Assembly (NCBI GenBank): GCA_031002005.1
Contig: JARYHS010013631.1
Span: forward strand, 69,685,832-69,749,831
Origin: Vandiemenella viatica
Taxonomy: Eukaryota > Arthropoda > Insecta > Orthoptera > Morabidae
Length of the DNA stretch: 64,000 nucleotides
Direction of reading: 5' to 3'
Under the pieces are notes generated by a model, which searched no databases, was not told the DNA's origin, and was given only the letters and a program-made list of their open reading frames with translations. Positions 21,135 through 32,381 of this stretch are shown here, piece by piece (within the stretch, counting starts at the first letter, position 1; each line of letters begins with the position of its first letter). Both the position numbers and the translations under genes were made by a program.

Positions 21135-21418
21135 CAGGGGCGGATCCAGAATTTTGGTTTGGGAGGGGCTTGAGCGGACTTTGGTTTGGGGGGGGCTTGG
21201 CTTGTGTGAATTTTGGTTCAGAGGGCTTGGCTTCAGTGGATTTTTGGTTTGGGGGGGGGAGCTTGATTCGGCGATGGGGTAATGTCTACTCGGGCCTCAA
21301 ATACGTAAAAAAATAAAAATAAAAAATAGGTCTCCAAAATTACAATGTCGATGGCGGACCTAGATACTTTTGGGGGGGGCTTGAGCCCCCTAGCCCCCTC
21401 CCCCTGGAACCGCCCCTG
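21135..21418. mobile_element. hAT-like MITE (CAGGGGCGG ends)
   Basis: The left end CAGGGGCGGATCCAG pairs with the right end CTGGAACCGCCCCTG. The flanks TATATATA (21127-21134) and TATAAATA (21419-21426) match at 7 of 8 positions, consistent with the 8-bp duplication of hAT elements inserted into an AT microsatellite. The interior repeats TTTTGGTTTGGGGGGGGCTTG-like units. There is no coding capacity. Confidence 0.82.
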
Positions 21419-21426
21419 TATAAATA

Positions 21427-23500
21427 TATATATATATAAAAGAGAATAGGCTGCGGTTTTTCAGAAATCACGCTTCCGACATTTAGCTGCTCATTACAAT
21501 TTTGGCCACCTTTATCAGGTACGACTACCGTGTAAGTTTAACCATGACAGGCGGGTAATGTTCGGAAAATCGAAAGTCTGTCACTTGGCGGCCGTAGAAT
21601 CCATTAGTTTTCTTCTGGTCAACAGCGGCATACAGATAGATATTTTGTCCAATAGAGAAAGGAGCAAGAATCATTGGAAGATTGGCTCAAACAGCACTCA
21701 GAATAGTACAAAGTAGCATGTGTTGAACGCCGGCTGTGTGGCGAGATGTCCAGGAAGAAAAACAGAAGCGGCGACCTAGCTGGCGAGACCACGCCAAAGT
21801 TGCGCAAGAACGTCCGCATCAAACTGCCCGGTGACGTCATAACTTCGCTCCAGCTCTATTCCCAGCGTCGCCCTCGTGGCCGAGTTTACACACAAAACGA
21901 CAGCCGAAAACTCTCACGCCTGCTCGGTTAACGGAGAGATCAACAGCAGGAGTGGCAAAATAGTGTCGCTCCCGCGCATCGCCCTAGACGTGGCTAGGCA
22001 CAACATGAGTGAGCTCCAATGTCGGTCGCGGGCTACCAGCTTTCCTGATCATGAATTTTAGGCGGTTTCATATTCATCACCACGACTGCTTGGGTTGGTA
22101 AATTCCACGTGTAAAACTACACAAACAGAATAAAACAAAACACATTTCCCACACTGTTCGCAGTCAGCATCACTCACACCCCTGAATTATGGTTGATCGT
22201 GTTAAATGATCCTTGTAATCGACAGAATGTAAAGCCCAAAAATTCCAAAATAAACGGTTCAGCTATATTTATACCACTTACTCGACCGCGTTTCTATAAT
22301 ATAATATGGGGTGCATAAAACATGTTGACTATTTAAGAAATTCTAATTATTCTTTAATAATTACGCCAATACAACTGTTGGTGGATATTATTTATTTTAC
22401 GAACGCGTTTCGCCTCTCGTGGAGGTATCTTCAGCGTACAATGTTTTCTGTAATATGTGACATTTTAACATAATCGATTAAAAAAAAATATATATATAAC
22501 GAAATTTTTCTTGTATATAGGAAGCATAAAAATGACTTATATTTACATATCAGTTTTCAATTATCAAGCAGAACGTCTTGTTTACATAAGGTAGGATTCA
22601 TATTACCACTTACATTTCACATTTCTGTTTAAAGGTTGTAACGTGACGCGCTGTCGCGACGTTACAAGGTGCATTTTTATTATATATGTCATAATGTTAG
22701 AGTAATTTACATAAATCTTGGGCGACCACCTAAATAGATTTTTGTTGTAATTTTATAAAGTACGTAAGATTCCAAGAGAGGACTGTAATGAAATGGTGAA
22801 CATACAGTGTATCTTGGTAAAGCGAATATTAAAGAGTTATTGAGCTGCGTAGGCTTGAAGCTAATCGTGGTCTTCCCGAACCATGGCGACAGGACGTCGC
22901 GGATCTAGGGTTTTGCCGGACCACATATTCTGCTCCCTGGGGATGGGTGGTCAACAGGGTCACTCACCTGGCGGGAAATGCCTGCCGCCCGACACCCGAA
23001 TGTGCTCTCACCCCGACGAACTTAGCCGAATATGTCCGACCTCTGTTAGATACGCTGGGCAAATCACATATCGGGGATGTCACGTGACATTAGGTGCCGA
23101 CCTGAAGATCCAATCCAAATGAGCGTATAACTTAAAATCCTGGGAATTTCTGTTATATGTGAGCTTCGAGACTACAAGGGGCGGAGCGAGAAGTTTCCTC
23201 GCGAGAGAGAAGAGCGACGAGATTCAATTCGATCTTCGAGTCCATGCTATGCGAGTGTAGTCTGAGGTTGAATTGGAAAGTTGGCTTCTCTCACCAACTG
23301 CTGCTATACGATTTCTGGCTGCCAGCTTGCCTTGCTGGAGCAAGCTTATCACGGCAACACAGCCGGTAATGCGATGACGCGCATTATCAGACCAGAGATG
23401 CCTGTAGCCGCCTTGTGAGATAGCCTCACATGCTGTGGATCCGCTCCAATCACCGCAGACATCAGACGCAGAACTACAATGGTAACTTATTACGACCAAG
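21427..23500. other. unassigned DNA
   Basis: Frames of 60-90 codons here have no motif. The stretch 22870-23480 is richer in GC than its surroundings and could be a distinct repeat, but nothing anchors it. No gene call is made. Confidence 0.3.
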
Positions 23501-26090
23501 CCATCTGATTGTGCATTCCGTGAAACAGAACCCTTAAACGACTTTGAGAGGATAGATCCATGTTCTCACTTTGTAATTGTAAAAACCCCTGAGCTAGCGG
23601 CATAATTTGCCAGAACTAGTTATTTTCGAATGATATATTGTTAATTCGTGGCGCCCATGATTGTCTTTTTAACTGTAAAGTCACAGTATTATGATACCTT
23701 TGTCTGAGGTCGTCGTAACTTGTATTTTTCATTGTTTTCAATTGTCATTATTTCTTGCATTTTGATTCTGAGATATACTTAAAAGTAAATATACAATTGT
23801 TTGCTTGCTCATGACGGCTAATTGTACCTCTGAGCGTTGCTTTTATGATTTTGCCAATTTGTGTTAGTGTTAACGATAAATTCGCTCAGACTTGTAATCG
23901 CCAATGATAAGAAAATAAATGTCATATTGTGACAATTTTTCCTAAATTCCAACTAACGTCGAGATTCTTGCTATATTAATAAATTTTCACTCCTTCATAA
24001 AAATTAAAATTAAAAATCCCCTTTTATTAATCATAAAGGTATGAAAGATAATTGTAACGTAGTTTGCCCACCAAGGCACCCACTACAAGGTGTGGTTGTT
24101 GGTCGCCTGTTACCTCAACCAGCATGCTGTTTACACTATTGTACATATTTACACAATTTTTACAAAATTGGGATCTTATGGATTCACCTTGAAGCACAGT
24201 TTTGGTGCACGACATTGTCAAACTTCAGTTTGTGTGTGCGCGTTGCTGTTGTTCAGCTGTTTAACAAGCAACTGTGGCAGAAATGGCCTACAATAATCAC
24301 ATATTTAAGAAATGTTCATCAGATTCCCAATACATCAATTCCCACTCGGTTAGTTATGTTTTCCAAAGCAATCCCGAATCATTATAAGCTCTTGGCTCGA
24401 AATAATTGGAAGTTGAGTTATTGAGTTATAACCGGAAAATTCGTCAAGCGAGTATTTCAGTGAACATGAAGGACTAATGACGATATGGTTCTAAGTAATC
24501 ATCACTTTGGAATGGGCGCTTTTAAAATAATATTTCTTGAAGAGCTATTAGAAAACGCGTCATTTCTAATACTGTAACGTAGGTAAATCTAATGGTTACG
24601 GCACCACACTTAGTTTTCTATAAGTATGGAGGACACAGCATATGATATCTGCCAATTATTTAGTGATTAAATTTCACTGAGATCAGTAGAATCAGATTTA
24701 CAAATTGGACGGCAATACTCCAACTAATTTCTCCAGGAAAACAGCAAACAACATCTTTCATCCAACTCGAAAAGAAGTACAATTAAACATAATGTATTTT
24801 TCGGCACCAATTAATTCTTGGTTCTCTGTTGTTCTTCAAATATATTTACATAATCTTCCACTAACTGTATCGAGTATGGAAATATATTGCTGATGTGTCT
24901 TCTGAGAGACTGGGCATTATTTTTCTGAAGTCATGTGAGAACATTCGTAGGATGAAATATTGTTGGAGATCTTTAGACGTGGTGTATTTTGGAACTATGC
25001 GTGTAAAGACTATTGGCACCTTGTCTTCTCTCACGTGGACGCATCTAAACTCTTGTTCATCATACAGCACAACCTGCAAACACAGCGTACAACAAAAGTA
25101 AATGCAGAAGTGTTGCCTAGTGATGAAATAAAGGAGCGACTAGTAGGGAACAACAAACACTGTACCAAAGATATGTAGTCTAAGAAATCGTGAAATGGTA
25201 TCTTTATAAAAAAAAATAGCATATTGATTTTAGTAATTAGTTTGTGAGGCGTTATTTTCTCTACTCCCTTCCTTACGAAGAATTGTACGCGACAGTATGT
25301 CCGTTCGCAAACTTACGTATATTTTTTATTTCACTTTCTTCCTTTTATCTACTTACCAGATATTTACCGTTATTCGAATTACTTTTTGCTGGCTTTAAAT
25401 ATCTGGTTCAACCTGACACCTTAACATCTGAAAAATCTTTACTTCAATGTCATTGAAGTCTTCATTCATTTACTTTCTGGAATAACTCGTTCAGATTCCT
25501 TAGATCATTAACCATATTTCTGTAATTCATATTAACAAGAAGATATACAATTAATACTTATCTTCGGTTATTTTCATGATACATTCCTTCCCAGCCCACA
25601 ATGTCTTACAAACCATACATTAATTCTCCTTCATTACTCCCTCGGGCTGTATACATTACTTTTACACACTACTTGTAAAAATATAATTTCATTGAGTGTT
25701 TCTTCTTCGAAACTTCCCCTTTCATTTAATTCATTGTCCGTTCATGCTTTCATCAAAACTATTTATTTCTTGTCTCTTCTCTTCATTTGTTTTTCAAAGA
25801 TGCCCCGCACTGTCTTTATTGGCGACTTTGACCTTTAAACTAAATTATCAAAGTTAAAAATACACACTCTGTGACCTCATTACATATCAAATATATTTAC
25901 AACACAAACCATAATTTCCGGTAACGACTATGTACAGTACCTTACAGGTATTTCAGCGTAATGACTATGTTTCTGTATCACGTCTTTCACCTCCGTCTGG
26001 GGAATTTATTCTAATGGGCCATCTAAGGTCTTGCCATGAGTCTGCAAATCATGTAATTCGTGATTTTTGTGATAGTGCAATTTTATTTAT
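23501..26090. other. unassigned AT-rich DNA
   Basis: A 127-codon frame at 24041-24424 has several cysteines but no recognisable domain, and overlapping frames on both strands argue for chance. No repeat boundaries were seen. Confidence 0.3.
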
Positions 26091-26094
26091 GAAA

Positions 26095-26225
26095 TGAAAC
26101 GGAGGTTGTGAGCTGTCCCAACATTCGCCTGGGTGATTTGGGAAACTGCATTAAAAAAACCGGAATCAGGACCACCGGGCCCGGGATTTGAACCTAAGCC
26201 CACTAATGAACCCAGTCGCTCTGGA
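26095..26225 (-). mobile_element. SINE-like relic (SINE-A-related body)
   Basis: On the plus strand the order CATTCGCCTGGGTGATTTGG, GGACCACCGGGCCCGGGATT, TGAACCTAAGCCCACT mirrors an inverted SINE-A body and head. A similar degenerate copy lies at about 31485-31575 (CGTTCACCTAGGTGATTC, GGGGATTTGGATCTAAGCCC). The two share more with each other than with standard SINE-A, so they may be a subfamily. Confidence 0.45.
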
Positions 26226-26279
26226 AGGTTTCCGGAAGAGTCTTGTTGGTATCGGGACGAAAGGGTTGTAATGCTTATC

Positions 26280-27020
26280 TTCCTACCCAATATTAATTTT
26301 ATCCGAGAAATGGACGATATAAGTATTAATATTATTACTTTTATGAATTTCAGTTGCGACACAGATGGATAGCTAGTAAATTAAAAACTTCTCTAAATTT
26401 AATACAGCATATCAAAATATTTATTGACGTTTAAATGATCAAAATAAACTAGGTTCTTTTTATTAAACCAAGATGTCAGATTCGTTTTGATAAAATTCTT
26501 GGAATACCATTTATAATAACTTTGGAAATCTTTATAAATTTATAGAGTATGAATCTAACCTGTTGACGTTATTCTATCAAAGCATCGTTGGGTGCAACCA
26601 TCTCCTGTCACGATGTACGGATTATCGTGTCGGAGTATCCTCGTCGAAGAGGCAGCTGGCATAATATTCTGGGTCGATCTGCAACAGTGCAGTGCAGTGC
26701 AATGCGACGTCAGAGTTTCACAACTCAACTGCATAAGACATTATGTTTGACATCATCTGCAGAATTTTAAGTTTAACAGTCGTATTTATCAAGGCTAGAG
26801 GTCTTTAGTGTCTTTCATATAACATCGGCAGAAAAAATTTCGCGAGTGAAATCAAAGTATCTCATTCGACAACGTCAGATGGATTTTTTTTCTCCACCTC
26901 GGATGCTTCCGAAGTCAGCTCGCGATACACATCTCTCCTTTTCACGCCTTGGAATCAACCAGTCAGAGCGTAAAAGAAACAGTAACCGGTGTTGATTGGT
27001 CACGAAAACAAGATAAAATT
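26280..27020. other. unassigned DNA
   Basis: No feature was recognised. Confidence 0.3.
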
Positions 27021-27024
27021 TACC

Positions 27025-27440
27025 ATTAGTGATTCTTCTTCTTCTCTTCAGTTTTGGCCTTCAAAGGACCACGGAAAGTAATCCTTCGCGTTCATCTCAG
27101 TGCTTCTTTTCTTGACTTCCAATAGTTGTTGTTCCTTTCAGTTTGCTGTTTCCTACTTTCTTGGGTCCATATATTATTACTTTTCTAATTACCTTTCCTC
27201 TTCTCTTGGAAACCGTTGAAATTTCGAATCAACTTTTTGGAAGTTGCTCTATCTTGTATTATATCATCTGTTATTCCGATCTCTGTCATATCAATCTTTA
27301 TTCCTTGGATCAACTGTATGCCATTCTAACAATTTTTAGCGTGGTTGAAAATTATTTTTGTGAGACTGCTGTAATCTATTCTCTTACGTGACCAAAAAAA
27401 CTGATTCTCCTCTTTCTGATCGTGTCAGGCACCTTTAATT
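27025..27440 (-). pseudogene. possible LINE ORF2 3' remnant
   Basis: Read on the minus strand the text includes DRATFRKLIRNFNGFQEKRK and nearby RWHTVD-like and KLKGTTTIGS-like pieces, broken by stops. The 'DR..(F/W)RK.I' pattern is common at the C-terminus of RTE-like ORF2 proteins. No reverse transcriptase core is present. This is a low-confidence call from pattern alone. Confidence 0.35.
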
Positions 27441-27459
27441 TTCTTCTTACTTCTGTAGA

Positions 27460-28010
27460 TCATTGGTGATTCAACAAAGACAGTTAAAGTGAACTTACTT
27501 CGCCCTGTAACTAAGAGTTTCATCTCACTAATCAAAAAATAATAGAGCCACTACAAACGGCTCTGTTTATTCTTATTGTAATATTGGCGGGAGGAGCAGT
27601 AATTATTGATCAAGTTGTTCTTATCTTTCACGGCAAGGTTAGGAAGCGCTTAGCTAAGCTGATGCAAAATTGAAGCCCTCAAGAAAGTCACGATAGTTCC
27701 ATACAATCCAGAAACTTTCGGTTGTTTGTTGGGAGAGCCGGGTAACCTGATATCTCAAATCGCTCATTACCTTAGAGTTTTGTAGGTATTAGAGGGAACT
27801 ATGCCACTGTAAGAATCGACATAGAATCTGGTGAGAATGTGGAATGGAAGAATATGAGAGATGGTGCTACTGTGTAAGAAAAATTTGAAAAGGGATACTA
27901 GAAAACTATTACGCAGAAAGAGACAGAGACAAAATGAAGAAAAATAGTGGAAAAAGAATATTGTTTTTTCTGTTTTTATTAGGGCTTTATAATTAGTTAC
28001 ATACGTGAGA
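27460..28010. other. unassigned DNA
   Basis: Frames at 27767-28084 lack motifs. No repeat was recognised. Confidence 0.3.
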
Positions 28011-28014
28011 CAGA

Positions 28015-28180
28015 AAGAGACAGAGGACAAGGTACAGGAAAAAATTCGGCCATGGCCTTTAGAAGGAACCATCCAAACATTCACCTGGGGAAAACCGAAT
28101 TCTGGATGGGATCAAAACTTGCGTCCTTCCAAATGCCAGGGCGAAACGTTAAACGCTTACCTATCAGACTTGGTGCGAAG
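28015..28180 (-). mobile_element. SINE-A, minus strand, degraded
   Basis: GGAAAAAATTCGGCCATGGC, then GAAGGAACCATCC, then CATTCACCTGGGG, CCGAATTCTGGATGGGATC and AAACTTGCGTCCTTCCAAAT retain the inverted body and head order. The B box is damaged and no target duplication was found. Confidence 0.7.
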
Positions 28181-28199
28181 AATTCTTAACAGAACCATT

Positions 28200-28543
28200 G
28201 AAACCGAGGAATTGTCGTCAGATGAGTCGCAGAGATGAACTATTAAATGATCACGAAAACTATTTAGAACACTGATGCGGAAGCAGTATCTCTGATATTC
28301 CTCGAGATAGCTCCACCTCGTAACCATGTAACAAAAGGTTGTCCAATTCCTTCAACCTTCGAAGTTGGCTCTCTCGCTCTCCCTGGCAGGATCCAGCTGG
28401 CCGGAGGCATTTGACGGTGCGTGCTGGCAGGATGCCCCAGAAGTGGCGGTAGCACCAGATCTAGGCCACCAAATACACACGACCGTGCATATCGACAATC
28501 AACACGAACAACAGAGTCTGCCTACAAACGTTACAACTGCATG
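28200..28543. other. unassigned DNA, relatively GC-rich
   Basis: No frame or element was recognised before the target duplication of the hAT-like element. Confidence 0.3.
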
Positions 28544-28551
28544 GCCTATGT

Positions 28552-29225
28552 CAGCGGTCGGCAAACTTTAGAAGTTAAAAAGCTAATATTACCGTTAATG
28601 GAGTTTGGAAAAATTCATAAGAGCCACAGTTATAATTTAATAAAGAAATCATTAATATAATTGATTAAATAAACAATACATCATCATGCGGACTGTTTAT
28701 GAATAATATCTTCATAAATAGATCACATGTAAATAGTAAGTACTTTAAGTAATTAGAACAATGCGCTTTCAGTTACTTAGAAAGTTTTAATTTAGAACAT
28801 TAATTTCAGCCGGCCTCGGTAGCGTAGGGGCCACGCACCGATGGTCGCCGGTTCGAGTCCGGCCGAGGGCATGGTTGTTTAAGTGTTGTGTCTGTGAATG
28901 TTGTGTTCGTGTTGTAGTGTCCTTGTGATTACACTTGAAAATATGTACACTGGAGAAACTAATACAGTGATAGAATCACATTGAACTGGCTGTGTGGCCT
29001 CAGTAGCCAAATGCCATTAAAAAAAAAATCTAATCGGTTATTTGGTTTCATGTTGGGAAACGTTTGTTCACACTGGTGAAGCCCGGTCTTTAGAGCTCTC
29101 CGAAGTTCCTGCTATTCCTAATACTAATATTGTCGGTAAAGATGTATATATAAAAAAAGAAAGAGCATCACCAATATCCTCAAAGAGCCGCATGAGGCTC
29201 GGGAACCGCGGTTTACCGACCCCTG
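28552..29225. mobile_element. hAT-like element (CAG(C/G)GGTCGG ends), non-autonomous, carrying a SINE-B
   Basis: The left end CAGCGGTCGGCAAACTTT pairs with the right end, whose complement starts CAGGGGTCGGTAAACC. The flanks GCCTATGT (28544-28551) and GCCTGTAT (29226-29233) agree at 6 of 8 positions. The interior includes GAGCCGCATGAGGCTCG near the right end. A SINE-B sits at 28809-29029, so the DNA element is older than that SINE. No transposase is present. Confidence 0.75.
28809..29029 (+). mobile_element. SINE-B inside the hAT-like element
   Basis: GCCGGCCTCGGTAGCGTAGG is followed by a shortened head (about 20 bp of the anticodon-side arm missing), the B box GGTTCGAGTCCGGCC, the GTGTTTAAGTGTTG-like body, and GGCTGTGTGGCC then an A10 tail. 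Family as at 17688-17899. Confidence 0.9.
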
Positions 29226-29378
29226 GCCTGTATGAACGAACCATTCTTATACAGGGTGGATCAAAAACGACTTTACAACTTTGGAATGGTATAGAAATTT
29301 ATTGACATAACTTAAAGAATCGATAGATCTGTCACTATCTTGAAAACAACTTCAATTTACACATAAAAGTAACAAGAG

Positions 29379-30646
29379 TCATCTTGGTTCGATGAGACTA
29401 CCATTTGTCATGCGGCAAACATCTCTCAGGTAATCAATTTCTTCCCACAATCGTTGCAACAAATCGGGCGTAACTTGTGCAACGGCATCGTAGATTCGAT
29501 TTTTTAGGTCGCCCAAATTGTTTGGTTGGGGAGGAACATACACACGATCTTTAACGAAACCCCAGAGAAAGAAATCCAGTGGTGTCAAGTTTGGGGAGCG
29601 AGGTTGCCATGTGATTGGCCCTTCACAGCCAATCCACCGACCTGGGAAGCGATTATCGATGAAACCTCGAACTTCCTTGAGGAAATAAGGATTTTTTTTT
29701 TATTTTTATATATATATATATGGCATTCGGCAACTTAAACCACACAGCCAGTGAATAAGTTTTTCCAGTATAGATTGTAACTTCTAAGTATTAACACACA
29801 CAACACTTAAACACCCATGCCCTCGGCCGGAATCGAACCGGCGACCTTCGGCACGCGGGACCAGTACTCTAGCCCCTACGCTACCGAGGCCCGGCGAGGA
29901 AATGAGGTGGTAGCCCGTCTTGCTGGTAGTAAACCATCCCATCTCTGTCATCTTCATCGATCTGTGGAATTAAAAAGTTTTCAAGCATATACAATACCAG
30001 TGACAGATTTCTCCATGGAGAAGAAAGGGCCGTACACTTTCAATTTGTTAAGGGCTCAAAACACATTAACTTTTCGGCTGTCACGAGCGTGTTTCAGGGT
30101 TCCATGTGAATTTTTCTCTGCCCCATATTTTGTAATTGTGGGTGTTCACCATGCCACTGGTATGAAATGTTGACTCATTACTGAAGATTATTGTGTTCAG
30201 GAATGTCTCGTAGTCCTGTATCCGATACAGTATTTTCGCACAGAAGTCCGCACGAGCAACCTTATCTGCATCACTAAAGTGCTGTGCCATTGTGAATCTG
30301 TATAGTTTGAAGTGTAAACGTCTACGCAGTGCTCGCCAAACAGCCTTTTGGTGGAATGCCAGTCTCGCAAGACGCATGTCGCGCTGATTTTTGTGGACTG
30401 CGGGCAAAGCTCTCCCTATCCTGTTAGACATAAATCATCAACACGCGGACGACCTGGTGACTTTGTATCATGTCGCAGTGAACAGTCCGTCTCAATAAAG
30501 TCCTTGTGCCAACAGTAAATTGTAGGCCTGCTTGGAGGTTCTTTAGCACATTCGGGGTGAAATTTACGATGAACAGTTGTAGCAAAGTTCGTTTCATGAA
30601 ACAAAAACACACAGCGAGCACGTCTCGCACCAGTGAAAGTAGCCAT
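29379..30646 (-). pseudogene. mariner-like transposase, broken and interrupted by a SINE
   Basis: Three minus-strand pieces can be read. The N-terminal piece (30646 down to about 30416) has FATTVHRKFHPECAKEPPSR and ends GRPRVDD, which fits a helix-turn-helix DNA-binding region followed by a GRP-type hook. The middle piece (30431 to 30081) has VWRALRRRLHFKLYR and FSNESTFHTSG, the region of the first catalytic aspartate, here N. The C-terminal piece (29588 to 29379) has LTPLDFFLWGFVKD-type text and DVCRMTNGSLIE. The central segment is disrupted by frameshifts and by the SINE, so no function is expected. Confidence 0.8.
29691..29895 (-). mobile_element. SINE-B, minus strand, inserted in the mariner-like element
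   Basis: It starts with a T-run and (TA)n, then ATGGCATTCGGCAAC, the inverted body (CAACACTTAAACACCCATGC) and the inverted head (GGCCGGAATCGAACCGGCG ... GCTACCGAGGCC). The flanks GAGGAAATAAGG (29679-29690) and GAGGAAATGAGG (29896-29907) match at 11 of 12 positions. Confidence 0.92.
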
Positions 30647-30960
30647 TTTAACTGTGCACTACGCTGGCATCAAACTTGAGTCTGTTTGCTACAAAATGAC
30701 ACATCTACCGATTCCGTTAGTTATCTCAACAAATTTCTTTATCATTACAAAGTTGTAAAGTCATTTTTGACTCGCCCTATTATTTACCAGTAATGACTTC
30801 TAGGAATCACAGACAATCGAAATCTGATTAATGGAGCCGGCAAGAATCCCAGATCCTCCCAAAAGCTAAGTCTTAACTTTACAGTTCATACACAAAGTGT
30901 GGTCCTTCAGCACTTTAATGTTATATTCTTCGTCTCAAATATCATATTACTCCTAAGCTT

Positions 30961-31192
30961 TTTTTTTTTTAATTACATTTGGTTACGAGGCCATACAGCT
31001 AGCACTATGTAATTTTTTGTAGCTTGCAAGTTATTAGATCACTCAGTGTATTATAGATTTTCCATGGTATAGACGACACAAGACAAACACAACATTTAAT
31101 TAGAGCACTCCATGCCCGAGGCCAGACTCGAACCGGCGACCCCTGCAACGCGAGGCTAGCACGCTATCCAATACGCTGCCGGGGTCGGCGAA
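30961..31192 (-). mobile_element. SINE-B-like copy, minus strand, diverged
   Basis: A T-run at 30959-30970 is followed by GAGGCCATACAGCTAG (the end of the body), CAACATTTAATTAGAGCAC, CCATGCCCGAGGCCAGACTC, GAACCGGCGACC and CGCTGCCGGGGTCGGC. The head is complete but differs in several positions from other SINE-B copies. No clean target duplication was seen. Confidence 0.75.
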
Positions 31193-31982
31193 GTTAAATT
31201 ACAAGTGATGTTGGTTCATCTTTGTTTTATGTTGGTCGAAAATTAATTTATCAGCAGGGGAATCGACGAATGATGTGGTCTCTTGAGTCATGGAAATCTC
31301 ATGAACTCATAAATATGTGAAACTTTTGATCACTACGCCTGCTTCAATAACAGATTGGTGATCGTATGTTAATGGGAGATAAAACTGTTACCATATGTCT
31401 GCGAAACGAATAACTGATATTCTGTAAGATAAGTATATTTTTGAATGTGAAATGCGTAGTTCATGAGGGGGATGGAAGGGACCTTTCCAGCGTTCACCTA
31501 GGTGATTCTAAAAACGTGTAAAAGCTGCAATTAGGACGGTCATTATTTGGGGCCGGGGATTTGGATCTAAGCCCACTGTACCTACCCGATACTCTCTAGT
31601 GCACTTTAACGCACACAACTACGCTTGTAGATCAATGTTGCTCATGAACAGATAGTTTGGTGAATCTGCCTTATCGTTAGAATAGATGTATTTTCTTCTA
31701 TACAAAGAATGTCTGTAAAGGTTGAGAAATTATTAAAAATAAATTTTACTCTCTAAAAATCCAATTACACCTCTCTCCTTCGAATAGCCGCTACATACTA
31801 AGGATTGACTTATTGGAAATGAAGCAGCGACTTAACATTTATTGCTATTATTTGTCAGCCATTTTCAGTCATTATCTCATGAGGCCTTAGGAATATTGAT
31901 CTAGATGAATCTCTAAGGTCAAGAAGCGTCGTCACCATACTTGATTCAGTGGCGGATTGGTAACTCTCCCGTTTGCCGGAAG
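31193..31982. other. mostly unassigned DNA with a degenerate SINE-like stretch at 31485-31575
   Basis: The stretch near 31370-31600 resembles 36165-36260 and 26090-26225 in parts (GATAAGTA(T/C)ATTTTT, GTGAAATG(C/T)GTAGTT(C/T)ATG, GGGGATTTGGATCTAAGCCC). This points to a dispersed, badly decayed repeat. There is no coding signal. Confidence 0.35.
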
Positions 31983-31985
31983 GAA

Positions 31986-32378
31986 GGGAACGTGCATAAA
32001 CCACGTAGCTCCATTTTGGCCCCCTGTGAATTCCCCCTCCCCCTCCCCCCCACGCAGCACTACGTGACTTTTGCCTCTACCCCCCCCCCTCCCCCCACGT
32101 AGCACGTAGCTTTTTCCCCTTTTGATTCCAGAAGACACTTTGTGCTATTTTTCTCATGTCAGGCTATTGTAAATTACATACGGTGATAATTTGCTGAGGG
32201 AAATAAATATTCACATGCTGTTGTGTGTTCAGTTCCTCATTTTAACTGTGAAAAATGCTATGAAAGGAAAGCTACGTGGCCTGGCCCGGAACCCCCCCTC
32301 CCCTCACGTAGACCAGCGTAGCCTTCCAGCCAACCCCTTCCCCCCGTGGACCAAGCCACGTAGTTTGTGCACGCTCCC
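31986..32378. mobile_element. H1 family TIR element, copy 2
   Basis: The left end GGGAACGTGCATAAACCACG and the right end CCACGTAGTTTGTGCACGCTCCC are inverted repeats. The flanking 3-bp repeat is GAA (31983-31985 and 32379-32381). The interior matches copies 1 and 3, including AAATATTCACATGCTGTTGT (about 32206) and C-runs beside CACGTAG motifs. It is in the opposite orientation to copy 1. Confidence 0.85.
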
Positions 32379-32381
32379 GAA

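Larger units (their letters stand above)
29252..30779 (-). mobile_element. Tc1/mariner-superfamily element with degenerate transposase
   Basis: The left terminus CAGGGTGGATCAAAAACGAC (29252 on) and the right terminus (complement reads TAGGGCGAGTCAAAAATGAC) are imperfect inverted repeats of about 32 bp that share GACTTTACAACTTTG. TA dinucleotides adjoin them (29250-29251; TTA at 30780-30782). The transposase is encoded on the minus strand. A SINE-B has inserted into it at 29691-29895. Without the SINE the element is about 1.3 kb, normal for the superfamily. Confidence 0.85.

Noticed and set aside
24041..24424. 127-codon open frame
   Set aside because: Cysteine-containing but with no domain, and an overlapping second-frame ORF of similar quality. 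Likely chance in repeat-rich AT DNA.
28365..28660. GC-richer overlapping frames near 28.4 kb
   Set aside because: They run into the hAT-like terminus at 28552 and show no conserved motif.
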